NCBI GenBank assembly: GCA_964540855.1
Contig: CAZIOI010000004.1
Span: forward strand, 1-36,777
Length of the DNA stretch: 36,777 nt
DNA from: CAZIOI01 sp964540855
GTDB taxonomy: Bacteria; Patescibacteriota; UBA1384; DTJR01
Direction of reading: 5' to 3'
Both the position numbers and the translations under genes were made by a program. Below, piece by piece: positions 8,157 through 17,130 of this stretch. The notes beneath the pieces are model-generated. The model saw only the letters and a program-made list of their open reading frames with translations. It made no database searches and had not been told where the DNA came from. Position 1 is the stretch's first letter, and each line of letters opens with the position of its first letter.

Positions 8157-8656
8157 GAATAAAATCATTCAGTCTAATTGAAGTCCTGCTATACCTAAGT
8201 ATGGTCAGTATAATAGTTTTGACCGTATCGGTGTTATTATCGGGAGTTTTATCATCTAGAATCAAAACCCAGGTTGCCATGGAGGTAGAGTCGCAGGGAC
8301 AACAAATGATAGATCAAATCTCCCAATCAATCTCCGAGGCGGACGGTATTAGTGCGCCATCTGCCGGTCTTTCAAGCCAAATTTTATCACTTCAGGGCAC
8401 GTCCGGAGGCAGTGTCCCGGCCACTTATCAGCTAGAAAGTTCTAATATCATCATAGAAGAAAGCGGGCAAACACCGCGTCCGTTGAACAATACAAAAATC
8501 GTTATTTCAAATCTCAATTTTACAAACTCGTTAAACCCCGGGAGCACCGCCCCCTCAATTAGAGTTTTTTTTACCGCCACGTCCTATAACCCGTCTAATA
8601 GAAATGAATATTTCTATCAAAAAAACTTTCAAACAACAGTCACATTGGACATATGA
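8153..8656 (+). CDS. Prepilin-like protein, PilW/ComGF-type
   Basis: The 167-residue protein begins MRIKSFSLIEVLLYLSMVS, with a short basic leader, the FSLIE prepilin motif and a hydrophobic helix of about 20 residues. The segment after it (QGQQMIDQISQSISEADGI) is the amphipathic helix seen in PilW-like minor pilins. The rest is a Ser/Asn/Thr-rich beta domain. It overlaps its neighbours by 4 nt on both sides, so the minor-pilin genes form one transcript. It is probably part of the pilus-tip initiation complex. Confidence 0.82.
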   Translation: MRIKSFSLIEVLLYLSMVSIIVLTVSVLLSGVLSSRIKTQVAMEVESQGQQMIDQISQSISEADGISAPSAGLSSQILSLQGTSGGSVPATYQLESSNIIIEESGQTPRPLNNTKIVISNLNFTNSLNPGSTAPSIRVFFTATSYNPSNRNEYFYQKNFQTTVTLDI

Positions 8657-9048
8657 GAAAATTTAAATCTTATATTACACTTTTAAGCGTTATAATCGTT
8701 GGGACAATCGCAATGTCTATTGCCATATCCTTAATATTAATAAGTGTTGACAGTACGAAAACAACAATGGCTTATGAATCAGGAAAACGTGCAGAATACC
8801 TCGCCAGAGCTTGCGTCGAAACGGCACTTGTCAAACTATGGGATAATATTGATTACACCGGAAATGAGACCGTTAGTTTTACAGACGGAAGCTGTCAAAT
8901 ATTATCTATAGAAAACCCTTCGACTCAGGCACCGACAATCAAAACGATTGGCGCATATCACTCATCAACAAAAAGATTCGAAGTAAAGCTATTACAAGTT
9001 TCAACGCAAATCCAAATAGATTATTATCGGCAGGTGAACGGTTATTAG
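8653..9048 (+). CDS. Minor-pilin-like membrane protein, PilX position
   Basis: The 131-residue protein has one N-terminal membrane helix (about 9-30) and the segment ESGKRAEYLARACVETALVKLW, close to the helix of PilX/GspK-like proteins. The canonical prepilin cleavage sequence (G/A-F-T/S-x-x-E) is missing: the N-terminus is MRKFKSYITLLSVIIVGTIA. PilX-type proteins often deviate in this way. Its position, last in the overlapping minor-pilin block, also fits PilX. It has two cysteines, at about 56 and 77. Whether it is processed by a prepilin peptidase is uncertain. Confidence 0.72.
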   Translation: MRKFKSYITLLSVIIVGTIAMSIAISLILISVDSTKTTMAYESGKRAEYLARACVETALVKLWDNIDYTGNETVSFTDGSCQILSIENPSTQAPTIKTIGAYHSSTKRFEVKLLQVSTQIQIDYYRQVNGY

Positions 9049-9075
9049 TTGCGTTTTAAAAAATTCTGGTACAAT
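9049..9075 (+). promoter_or_regulatory. Promoter of the major pilin gene
   Basis: TTGCGT (9049-9054) and an extended -10 TGGTACAAT (TACAAT at 9070-9075) with a 15-nt spacer precede the pilin gene. A ribosome site AAAGGAGGG (9092-9100) lies 3-4 nt before the ATG at 9104. The separate promoter and the strong site fit high expression of a major subunit. Confidence 0.6.
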
Positions 9076-9103
9076 TAAGTAAGCAAAATAAAAAGGAGGG
9101 AGA

Positions 9104-9547
9104 ATGAAAATTCTTCGTAGCAAGAAGGGGTTTACCTTGTTGGAGGTGTTGCTTGTTATCGCGATTATCGCGGTTCTAGCAGCCATAGTTATCATTGCCA
9201 TAAACCCAGGCAAACAAATGGGTGAAAGTAGAAACGCACAGCGTCGTTCGGATGTAAACACAATCTTAAACGCCGTCTATCAGTATTCGATAGACAACAA
9301 TGGTCAAGTCCCAACGGGAATTACGGCAACAGCAACGGATGTTTGTTTGACAACAGCAACTGATTGCACGGGCTTAGTTGATCTGACAGCCCTGACCACC
9401 AACGGAACATATCTTACCGCTATGCCGATCGATCCATCAGCAACGGGCAGCTCTACCGGCTACCAAATATCCAGAGATACGACAACCGGAAGGATTACCG
9501 TCGCAGCGCCTTCCGCAGAAGATACAACAATTACAGTCACACGCTAG
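9104..9547 (+). CDS. pilA: Major type IV pilin (PilA/GspG-like)
   Basis: The 147-residue protein has the classic prepilin signal: basic leader MKILRSKKG, cleavage after Gly, then FTLLEVLLVIAIIAVLAAIV with Glu5 and the hydrophobic assembly helix. The helix continues into NAQRRSDVNTILNAVYQYS, as in PilA/GspG. The short globular domain is rich in Thr and has two cysteines close together (CLTTATDC), likely a disulfide. A GspG-like calcium loop is not obvious. It has its own promoter and terminator, unlike the upstream pilin genes, so it is most likely the major subunit. Confidence 0.9.
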   Translation: MKILRSKKGFTLLEVLLVIAIIAVLAAIVIIAINPGKQMGESRNAQRRSDVNTILNAVYQYSIDNNGQVPTGITATATDVCLTTATDCTGLVDLTALTTNGTYLTAMPIDPSATGSSTGYQISRDTTTGRITVAAPSAEDTTITVTR

Positions 9548-9565
9548 ATCGAGAGCAATCTAAAC

Positions 9566-9589
9566 AAAAAACCCCTCACGGGGTTTTTT
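9566..9589. terminator. Bidirectional intrinsic terminator
   Basis: AAAAAACCCC (9566-9575), loop TCAC, then GGGGTTTTTT (9580-9589) forms a 10-bp stem ending in a T-run on either strand. It ends the pilin transcript and lies across the stop codon of the convergent rarA gene. Confidence 0.9.
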
Positions 9590-10799
9590 GTTTTTGTGCG
9601 ATTTTTTTCTCCAAACCATTTTCTGTCGGAATATAATATTTTTTGTTTTTCAGTTTTTCCGGCAAGTGCTGTTGATCTACTTTGGTGTTATCAAAATCAT
9701 GTGCGTATTTATACCCTTCGCCATATCCAAGCTCTCGCATAACATTAGTTACCGAATTTCTTAGGTGTTTTGGCACATCCAGATTGCCCATTTTTTTGAT
9801 GTCTGACCTCGCCGATATCACAGCCTTGTAACACGAATTTGATTTTGGTGCGCAAGACAGGTGTATAACCGCTTGCGCCAAGGATACATCACATTCCGGC
9901 AAACCAATAAATCGGCAAGAATCAAACGCCGCTACGGCGACCATAAGAGAATGAGGGTCGGCAAGACCAATGTCTTCGCTCGCAAATCTTACAAGCCGGC
10001 GAGCAATATAAAGAGGATCCTCTCCGGCATCAATCATACGCGCGAGCCAATAGACCGCGCCATCAGGATCACTATCGCGCATAGACTTATGGAGTGCCGA
10101 AATAATATTGTAATGCTCCTCGCCGGACTTATCATATTTTAGTGTCTTAACAAGGTTCATTTTTCTGATCGACTCTTCGTCAAGATTGTCCGATCCCGAA
10201 GATAATAAATCTTCAAACAAGTTCAAAAGAATTCTCGCATCGCCATTTGCATTTTCAATCAAGAGCACTTGGGCTTTTTTGTCTAGTTTTAGAGCATACT
10301 TTTTGATCGCTTTTTGTAGGATTTTTTTTAAACTATTATCATCAAGCCTTTCAAGCTGTATTACTTTTGTCCTGGAAATTATCGGGGATATAACAGAAAA
10401 AGACGGGTTTTCGGTTGTGGCGCCAATCAGGGTGATCACTCCGCGTTCAATAAAAGGTAGCAAGATGTCTTGTTGGGACTTATTAAACCTATGAATTTCA
10501 TCAATAAAAACAATCGTCTTTTTGCCTGCGATGTGCTGTTGCTGTGCTATTTGCAGTTCTTCTTTTAGCTGTTTTGCCGATCCACCGGTAGCGTTGAGAT
10601 GAATAAAATTCGCTTTTGTGCGCTTCGCTATGATAGTCGCCAGAGTAGTTTTACCGCTTCCCGGGGGACCAAAAAGAACGATCGAGCCAAGGCTATCCGA
10701 CTCGATTGCATTTTTGAGCCAACTATTATCAGAAATAATATGAGATTGCCCAAAAAAATCTTCCAGCTTGGACGGTCTAAGATCATTCGCTATCGGCAT
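9576..10799 (-). CDS. rarA: Replication-associated recombination protein A (RarA/MgsA), AAA+ ATPase
   Basis: RarA is a clamp-loader-like AAA+ ATPase acting at stalled replication forks. The 407-residue length is typical. Walker A GPPGSGKTT is at 44-52, Walker B FIDE at 98-101 followed by IHRFNK, and the sensor GATTENPSF is intact. The C-terminal region (about 230-390) has the MgsA_C hallmarks: DSDPDGAVYWLARMIDAGEDP and SEDIGLADP. The ATG at 10799 has a GGAGG site on the minus strand (10804-10808). Its stop lies in the shared terminator with the pilin gene. Confidence 0.95.
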   Translation of the reverse strand: MPIANDLRPSKLEDFFGQSHIISDNSWLKNAIESDSLGSIVLFGPPGSGKTTLATIIAKRTKANFIHLNATGGSAKQLKEELQIAQQQHIAGKKTIVFIDEIHRFNKSQQDILLPFIERGVITLIGATTENPSFSVISPIISRTKVIQLERLDDNSLKKILQKAIKKYALKLDKKAQVLLIENANGDARILLNLFEDLLSSGSDNLDEESIRKMNLVKTLKYDKSGEEHYNIISALHKSMRDSDPDGAVYWLARMIDAGEDPLYIARRLVRFASEDIGLADPHSLMVAVAAFDSCRFIGLPECDVSLAQAVIHLSCAPKSNSCYKAVISARSDIKKMGNLDVPKHLRNSVTNVMRELGYGEGYKYAHDFDNTKVDQQHLPEKLKNKKYYIPTENGLEKKIAQKQKTP

Positions 10800-10843
10800 A
10801 AGTCCTCCAAATACACTGCTTCGCGCTAATACATTCAGGCATA

Positions 10844-10849
10844 ATTATA
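10844..10849 (-). promoter_or_regulatory. -10 element upstream of rarA
   Basis: TATAAT on the minus strand lies about 45 nt before the rarA ATG, leaving a leader of about 35 nt with a GGAGG ribosome site. I see no clear -35 at the right distance. Confidence 0.4.
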
Positions 10850-10905
10850 AAATCTCACGACAAAAACAACCAAATTATACGATAATTTCATAAATATTAA
10901 ATAAC

Positions 10906-10914
10906 TGATAAAAT
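10906..10914 (+). promoter_or_regulatory. Extended -10 promoter, nearly leaderless
   Basis: TGATAAAAT ends 8 nt before the ATG at 10923, so transcription should start 1-3 nt before the start codon. No Shine-Dalgarno is visible in the remaining bases. Confidence 0.5.
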
Positions 10915-10922
10915 CAAAACAA

Positions 10923-13037
10923 ATGAATCAGATCGTCAATTATACCAGACTTACAACGTCTGATAGGTTATCTGATAGGTTTGCAACCTGTCAGGTTTAT
11001 GAACCGGCAGATAGTGAAAAAGCCAAACGCGGAAAGCTCTTTTTGCACATCGAAATTATGGGGCAATGGCTTGCAAACTCCCAAATCGGTCAGACCGTCA
11101 TCAACACCTTAATCAGGGAATACTACAAAGATAACGCCCCAAACGGTCTCGTAGGCTTTGAATCGGCAATAAAAAAGGTTAACGAAACTCTCGCCGGTAT
11201 CGCTCAAGGTGGAGAGACCGACTGGATTGGCAAATTTTCCGGCGTGCTCGTCCTCATACAAGACACCGATATCCACTTTGCCCAGACCGGAACATCTCAC
11301 AGCTATTTATATCGGTTTGACAAAGTTAATTTTGTAACTGAAAACAAAGATGCCGAATCCTCCCCCCACCCACTCAAAACATTCACAAACATAACCAGCG
11401 GTACACTAGAGCTATCAGACAAGATAGTTATAGCCAACAAAACTTTTTTCGATAATGTGAAACCGTCAGAACTGAAACTGATGATTTCTTCGGAAAGCCC
11501 GACTTTGACAGTTATTGAATGCGCCAAAATCCTAAAGAGCCGATCGACAAGAACCGCAAGCGCGATTATTGCCGAGCTCACAACAAAAAACGATTTGGCA
11601 GACATCCCTATAAATGAAAAAATTGAGACGATTTACATAGATCACTCGTATGTAACAATATTCGGCAAAATGAAAAAAACTGTTAAGCGTGTCGGTGTCG
11701 GGCTTTCACTCGCATCGTCAAAACTATCGCAGAAGCTTAAAACAACCACTAACAAAACTTTGAAAAAAGTTAGTGAGTACGCCGTCCAAAATAAATCCAA
11801 AGTCAAGCAAATATCAAAATCAGAGATCAGCACAAACCAACTTTTTAAATCAGTTAATTTAGCCCAACCCGATAGGTCGGTTGATTCGTCGCGAGCCAAA
11901 AATGAGACTCAGAAAATCAATAGAAATTTGATCAAGTTCAAAAATAAATTAAAAAGGCTTCTTATTAGAGCAAGGCTTTACCCCAAAAACAAACAGCGTC
12001 GCGCCGCATTTGGGTTAGCCATCGTTATCTCAATCCTGGCAGTTACGATAGCATACTCATCATACAAAAATTTTAAATCAAATAGACTCGCCGGAGAAGC
12101 TCGACAAACCGGCGAAATTCAAAATCTTATAAACGAAGCAACGGAGCAGATAGCATTAGCCAATAAAGACGAAGCTACGATTCTTTACGAAAAAATTCAA
12201 TCTTATGACTTGAGTCATCTCGATAGAAGCGCGACACGACAAATCAGCGATAAAATTAACGATCTAAAACAAAAATATTTTACCCTTGAGGGAATAAGTA
12301 TTATCAAACCTCAAAAATCGTTTGAAACAAACAGCCCGCTGATTGCCGGATCGCCAAGCGGTTTTTATATATTGGAAAACCTTGCTAAATTGTCGTTTCT
12401 AGATGCAGATACTCTCCAGATAAAAAAACAGTCTGAATTTTCAAATATTGGTGATGTCAAGCAAATATTTTATCTAGATGAAATTGCCACCATTGGCTTT
12501 TCTTCCGGCAACAAGATTTTCGCCAGCGATCCGATAAAACCCTCCTTTACCGAGAGTAACATTTCAACCGGATCATCAGTCATAAAAACGTTTGGGACAA
12601 ATATCTACCTTAAAAATAGTGAAGCGAGCCAAATTTTAAAATCCGGTTTCACCGATGGTGAGTTTTTAGACCCGAAGGAGTATTTGCTTGAGCCTCAACC
12701 GAATAAAATAGAGGATTTCTCAATTGATGGAAGCGTTTACACCATAAACTCAGACAATAAGATCCGTCGATTTTCTCGAGGCAAAGAAGTGGCTGTGATT
12801 GAACCGGCAATCCAATCGATTACTTGGACAACGATCGAAACTTCCGCGGATTCGACAAATATCTTCTTGGCGGGCAAAGATAAATATGGCTATAGGATAG
12901 CTAAGATCAAAAAAAACGGCGATGTCGCAGGTCAGTTTGAAATCGAAAATACTACAATTGAAAACCTCGTTTTCTTACCGCAAAGAAATTTGGTCGTTTC
13001 AATCGACGAGAATAATATTGAGGTGTACTCCATATAA
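10923..13037 (+). CDS. Membrane protein with degenerate PP2C-like N-domain and propeller-like C-domain
   Basis: I do not recognise this 704-residue protein as a named family. Residues about 35-235 resemble a PPM/PP2C phosphatase fold in layout: an FLHIEIMG strand, a helix pair (IGQTVINTLIREYYKD, GFESAIKKVNETLA), then SGVLVLIQDTDIHFAQTGTSHSYLYR and LSDKIVIANKTFFD. The aspartates that bind metal in active enzymes are not apparent, so it may be a pseudophosphatase. A lysine-rich linker (about 245-360) leads to one membrane helix (361-380), a coiled-coil-like stretch (390-455), and a C-domain with WD-like or PQQ-like strands (for example SIDGSVYTINSDNKIRRFSRG). It lies between rarA and the class A PBP, which hints at an envelope role. 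Confidence 0.7.
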   Translation: MNQIVNYTRLTTSDRLSDRFATCQVYEPADSEKAKRGKLFLHIEIMGQWLANSQIGQTVINTLIREYYKDNAPNGLVGFESAIKKVNETLAGIAQGGETDWIGKFSGVLVLIQDTDIHFAQTGTSHSYLYRFDKVNFVTENKDAESSPHPLKTFTNITSGTLELSDKIVIANKTFFDNVKPSELKLMISSESPTLTVIECAKILKSRSTRTASAIIAELTTKNDLADIPINEKIETIYIDHSYVTIFGKMKKTVKRVGVGLSLASSKLSQKLKTTTNKTLKKVSEYAVQNKSKVKQISKSEISTNQLFKSVNLAQPDRSVDSSRAKNETQKINRNLIKFKNKLKRLLIRARLYPKNKQRRAAFGLAIVISILAVTIAYSSYKNFKSNRLAGEARQTGEIQNLINEATEQIALANKDEATILYEKIQSYDLSHLDRSATRQISDKINDLKQKYFTLEGISIIKPQKSFETNSPLIAGSPSGFYILENLAKLSFLDADTLQIKKQSEFSNIGDVKQIFYLDEIATIGFSSGNKIFASDPIKPSFTESNISTGSSVIKTFGTNIYLKNSEASQILKSGFTDGEFLDPKEYLLEPQPNKIEDFSIDGSVYTINSDNKIRRFSRGKEVAVIEPAIQSITWTTIETSADSTNIFLAGKDKYGYRIAKIKKNGDVAGQFEIENTTIENLVFLPQRNLVVSIDENNIEVYSI

Positions 13038-13061
13038 ACTGGTGCAATATGCGGTAAATTA

Positions 13062-13070
13062 TGGTACAAT
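13062..13070 (+). promoter_or_regulatory. Extended -10 promoter of the class A PBP gene
   Basis: TGGTACAAT ends 6 nt before the GTG start at 13077. Transcription would start at or within one base of the start codon, so the mRNA should be leaderless. The same TGGTACAAT occurs before the major pilin gene (9067-9075). Confidence 0.55.
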
Positions 13071-13076
13071 AATCGC

Positions 13077-15848
13077 GTGAAAATAGCAGGAATTGTTAGG
13101 CTGAAAAAGCAACAAAACAAGATTAAGCGAATTATAAAAAATAAGCGCCTTACGCCAAAAAAGGTTGCGCTGTATTTTTTTGGTGGCATTATCGGCATAA
13201 TCGTCCTTTTGTTTGTATGGAATCTCAAAGACATCCCCACAGCCGCCAAATTGGCGAAACTCCACACAACAGAATCGACAAAAATATTAGATAGAAACGG
13301 CGGAGTTCTTTATCAAACCGGCGAAGAGAGACGAACCGTTATCGATAAAAAAGATATGCTTGATATTGTAAAAAATGCGACGATTGCGGCGGAAGACGCA
13401 AATTTTTACACTCACGGAGGAGTTGATTTCAAGGGCATAGCCAGAGCGGCTATTTCCGATGTTCTGCATCTGAGTCTTTCCCAGGGGGGCTCCACGATAA
13501 CGCAGCAATTTGTTAAAAATGCGCTTCTTTCAAACGAAAAAACATTTTCCCGTAAGATCAAAGAACTCATTATATCGATTGAGATTGAACAAATTTACTC
13601 AAAAGAAGATATTCTCGCCATGTATCTAAACGAGATTCCCTATGGCGGTAATATCTATGGTGTAGAACAAGCAAGCCAAGCATATTTCGGTAAATCCGCC
13701 AAGGATTTGACACTATCGGAAGCCGCTACGATAGTAGGCATTCCGAGGGCACCAACATACTATTCCCCATACGGCACGCATACGAACAAACTCCTCATAA
13801 GAAAAAACTACATTCTAGATCGCATGGTTGAATTTGGTTATGCGTCCGAGGAAGATGCCGAGCGTGCTAAGACAGAATCGCCCTGTGAAGGGAATCTGGC
13901 TTTTAAACAAAAACGAGAAAATATCACTTCTCCCCATTTTGTGATGTATGTAAAAGAGAAGCTCGTCGAGATGTACGGCGAGAGATTAGTGGATAGTGGC
14001 GGGCTCAAGGTTACAACAACTCTAGATCCTGAAAAACAAAGAGTTGCTGAAGAGGCAATCGCTAATAACGCTAAAAAATTAGATAGATACAATGCCTCTA
14101 ACGCCGCATTAGTTTCGCTAGACACCCAATCCGGGGAGGTCCTCGCAATGGTCGGAAGCAAAGATTATTTTGATATTGAAAATGATGGCAACGTTAACGT
14201 TACAGATTCGGTGCGTCAACCAGGTTCGTCATTTAAGCCTATAGTTTACGCAACCGCTTTTAAGAATAAATTCTTTCCCGGTTTTACACTTTTTGACCTC
14301 ACGACAGACTTCAGTGGTTACAAACCTCAAAACTATAATGGCTCAACGCATGGTCCGGTTACAATCCGAACCGCACTGGCAAACTCCCTTAACATTCCTG
14401 CCGTTAAGATGCTGGGGCTTGTCAGTATTCCCGAGGCGCTCAAAACAGCGAGTGATCTTGGAATTACAACCTTGACAGATACCGGTCGCTACGGACTTTC
14501 ACTGGTTTTGGGCGGCGGCGAAGTCAAGCCTATCGAGATGGCAGGAGCCTTTGCGACGTTCGGTAATAACGGTGTTTTTCACAAACCTGCACCGATTTTG
14601 AAAGTCGAAGATAGCAAGGGTAAGGTTTTGTACGAATACAAAAAAGACGAAAACAGTTTCAACGCGATAGCGCCTGAAGTCGCCTACGAAATATCTGATA
14701 TTCTTGATGACGATAACGCTCGCAGTATGATATTTGGCAGCCAAAACTCACTTAATTTTGCCGATAAGCACGTTGCCGCCAAAACCGGAACAACCCAAGA
14801 ATTCCACGACGCTTGGACTGTCGGTTACTCGCCCAAAGTAACCGCTGCTGTGTGGGTTGGAAATAACGACAATTCTAAAATGGCCAACGGAGCAGACGGC
14901 TCGGTGATCGCCGCGCCGATTTTTCACGAATATATGGTTAAGTTTTTAGACGATTCCGAGTTTGTCAGACCGGATACAATCAAAGACGTAACAGTCGAAA
15001 AATATTCCAATAAGCTACCTACTTCTTATTCACAAGAAAAGATAAAAGATATTTTCGCGCCTTGGCAAATACCGACCGAGAGAGATGATGTCAACGTTCT
15101 TTTGAGAGTTAACAGAACAAACAACAAGATTGCCACGGATAAAACTCCTGCGGAACTTATTGAAGAAAAGATGTTTTTCAATCTTCATAATGAGTGGGGC
15201 AAAGACTGGAAGAGCTATCAAAATTGGGAAGCCCCGATAAGATCATGGGCACAATCTCGCGGTATGTCGCTACCTGATTACGAAAAAGATAGCAGCTATT
15301 CAAATACACCTGGGATAAGTATCACTTCGCCCTCTGACGGAGCAACGATAAAAACTAAAACGAGTGTGACAGTATCTACAAGCTCAGATTATGATGTCGC
15401 ATCGGTGACTTATCTCATAGACGATCAGATTGTTTCGACTTCCACATCATCGCCGTTCACCGGTGAAATTGATCCTTCCAAAGTGTCTAGCGGATCCCAT
15501 AAGCTCACGGCAAAAATGGCTGATAAAAACTCTGTGAGCGCACAGGCTTCGATCAGTATAAACACAACCAGCGGTGAATCCGTTACAATAAGCGGTTTAT
15601 CGGTTTCGTCCATCACAACCAACAGCGCGACATTTGCATTTTCGACAGACAAAACCGCTGATTCTACAATAAATATAGGAACAGCAAACGGCAGTTATGA
15701 CCAACAAAAATACGGCGGGCTGCAAACCACTACTCACTCTCTTGTCTTGACCGGATTAAAATCGGCTACGAAATATTACTACAAAATCGACACAATCACG
15801 CTGGATGGTTTGACAGGCACTACACAGGGTAGCTTCACTACGCTTTGA
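13077..15848 (+). CDS. Class A penicillin-binding protein (PBP1A-like) with Ig-like and FN3-like tail
   Basis: A bifunctional peptidoglycan synthase anchored by one helix (about 30-49). The GT51 glycosyltransferase has catalytic Glu106 in AAEDANFYTHGG, QGGSTITQQ and MYLNEIPYGG. The transpeptidase has SxxK at Ser384-Lys387, SLN at 437-439 and KTGT at 569-572. Beyond residue 745 are two beta domains: an Ig-like one (ISITSPSDGATIK...) and an FN3-like one (NSATFAFSTDKTADSTI... LTGLKSATKYYYK). These probably sit outside the membrane and bind wall or partner molecules. At 923 residues it is long. It starts with GTG and has no ribosome site, matching the leaderless promoter. Its end overlaps the convergent radA by 11 nt. 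Confidence 0.94.
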   Translation: MKIAGIVRLKKQQNKIKRIIKNKRLTPKKVALYFFGGIIGIIVLLFVWNLKDIPTAAKLAKLHTTESTKILDRNGGVLYQTGEERRTVIDKKDMLDIVKNATIAAEDANFYTHGGVDFKGIARAAISDVLHLSLSQGGSTITQQFVKNALLSNEKTFSRKIKELIISIEIEQIYSKEDILAMYLNEIPYGGNIYGVEQASQAYFGKSAKDLTLSEAATIVGIPRAPTYYSPYGTHTNKLLIRKNYILDRMVEFGYASEEDAERAKTESPCEGNLAFKQKRENITSPHFVMYVKEKLVEMYGERLVDSGGLKVTTTLDPEKQRVAEEAIANNAKKLDRYNASNAALVSLDTQSGEVLAMVGSKDYFDIENDGNVNVTDSVRQPGSSFKPIVYATAFKNKFFPGFTLFDLTTDFSGYKPQNYNGSTHGPVTIRTALANSLNIPAVKMLGLVSIPEALKTASDLGITTLTDTGRYGLSLVLGGGEVKPIEMAGAFATFGNNGVFHKPAPILKVEDSKGKVLYEYKKDENSFNAIAPEVAYEISDILDDDNARSMIFGSQNSLNFADKHVAAKTGTTQEFHDAWTVGYSPKVTAAVWVGNNDNSKMANGADGSVIAAPIFHEYMVKFLDDSEFVRPDTIKDVTVEKYSNKLPTSYSQEKIKDIFAPWQIPTERDDVNVLLRVNRTNNKIATDKTPAELIEEKMFFNLHNEWGKDWKSYQNWEAPIRSWAQSRGMSLPDYEKDSSYSNTPGISITSPSDGATIKTKTSVTVSTSSDYDVASVTYLIDDQIVSTSTSSPFTGEIDPSKVSSGSHKLTAKMADKNSVSAQASISINTTSGESVTISGLSVSSITTNSATFAFSTDKTADSTINIGTANGSYDQQKYGGLQTTTHSLVLTGLKSATKYYYKIDTITLDGLTGTTQGSFTTL

Positions 15849-17130
15849 GGGAGTTCTCAAGAAATTTATTTAGGTCATTCGTCTTTGGGCTCTTCGCCAC
15901 AAGACCGGCTTTTTGGGCTGATTTAATAATCCTCTTGATCTTGGGCTGTAAACGCACCCTGCCGGACAAATCAATCTCTCCCAAAAATATATCTTGCGCA
16001 TTAGTCTTTTTATTTATGAGTGATCCTGCGAGCGAAACGGCCACCGCCACGTCAGTCATAGGATCCTTAAGTTTGTAGCCGTCGGAGATATTTAAATATA
16101 CATCATGTCCGGAAAGGTCTATTTTAGTGTGGCGTGCTAGTACCGCTAAGATCATCTGTAGTCTATTTCTGTCATACCCCACGGCATTTCTCTGCGGAAT
16201 ACCAAAGCTCGTCTTGTGAACCAAACTCTGGACTTCCAGCATATAGACACGACTGCCTTCGGTAACCGCAGTCCTCACGACACCCGGCGGAATCTCTTCG
16301 CCCAAACTCATTCGACCAAAATCCTCTTTTTCTATGAGACCACTTTCGCCTATTTCAAAAACTCCCAGTTCATCAGTCGAGCCGAATCTGTTTTTTTGAC
16401 TTCTTAAAAATCTTTCCGATGTATATCTATCCCCTTCCAAGTAAAAAACTCCATCAACCAAATGTTCAAGCGTTTTTGGTCCGGCAACCTCACCATCTTT
16501 TGTTACATGACCAATAACGATAGTCGCCAGGGAAATACTTTTGACTTTTTCGATAATGGACAGCGCGCACTGTTTAAGTTGTAGGATACTTCCGGCGGAG
16601 GATGAAAGAGTCGAATCGTAAACGGTTTGAATCGAATCAATGATTAAAAGATCGAATTGATCTCTTTGCAGTGAATCAAGCCAAGAATTTATGTCCTGAT
16701 TATCAATTATTGAAATATCTGACGAATTAATACCAATTCTGTCCGAGCGAATTTTGATCTGTTCCGGCGATTCCTCGCCGGCAATATACAAAACCTTCTT
16801 GCCCATACCGGAAGCAATTTGCCAAACAAGCGTTGATTTACCAATTCCCGGATGGCCGCCCAGCAAAAGAACAGAGCCCTGAACTATTCCGCCACCAAAG
16901 ACCAAATCCACTGGCGCAATCCCGGAGCTCATTCTTTCGGTCTGCCCGGGCTTAACACTCGATAGCTTTTTGATTTGTGCGCTTTCAACCTCAGATTTTT
17001 TTTGCGTTGTATCGACTTTTAGCTCCTTGAGCGTATTCCACGAACCGCAAAAATCACACTTTCCCGCCCAACGAACATGCTCGCCGCCGCACTTATCGCA
17101 AACATATAATGATGAATTTTTCCTAGCCAT
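15838..17130 (-). CDS. radA: DNA repair protein RadA
   Basis: RadA is a RecA-like ATPase that drives branch migration during recombination. The 430-residue protein has a four-cysteine zinc finger (Cys11, Cys14, Cys25, Cys28), Walker A GGHPGIGKST at 91-100, the RadA-specific KNRFG at 246-250, and a Lon-protease-like C-terminal domain ending in a LNKFLENSLKA tail. The ATG overlaps the recJ stop by 8 nt, so the two repair genes are cotranscribed and probably coupled. The 3' end overlaps the convergent PBP gene. Confidence 0.96.
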   Translation of the reverse strand: MARKNSSLYVCDKCGGEHVRWAGKCDFCGSWNTLKELKVDTTQKKSEVESAQIKKLSSVKPGQTERMSSGIAPVDLVFGGGIVQGSVLLLGGHPGIGKSTLVWQIASGMGKKVLYIAGEESPEQIKIRSDRIGINSSDISIIDNQDINSWLDSLQRDQFDLLIIDSIQTVYDSTLSSSAGSILQLKQCALSIIEKVKSISLATIVIGHVTKDGEVAGPKTLEHLVDGVFYLEGDRYTSERFLRSQKNRFGSTDELGVFEIGESGLIEKEDFGRMSLGEEIPPGVVRTAVTEGSRVYMLEVQSLVHKTSFGIPQRNAVGYDRNRLQMILAVLARHTKIDLSGHDVYLNISDGYKLKDPMTDVAVAVSLAGSLINKKTNAQDIFLGEIDLSGRVRLQPKIKRIIKSAQKAGLVAKSPKTNDLNKFLENSLKA

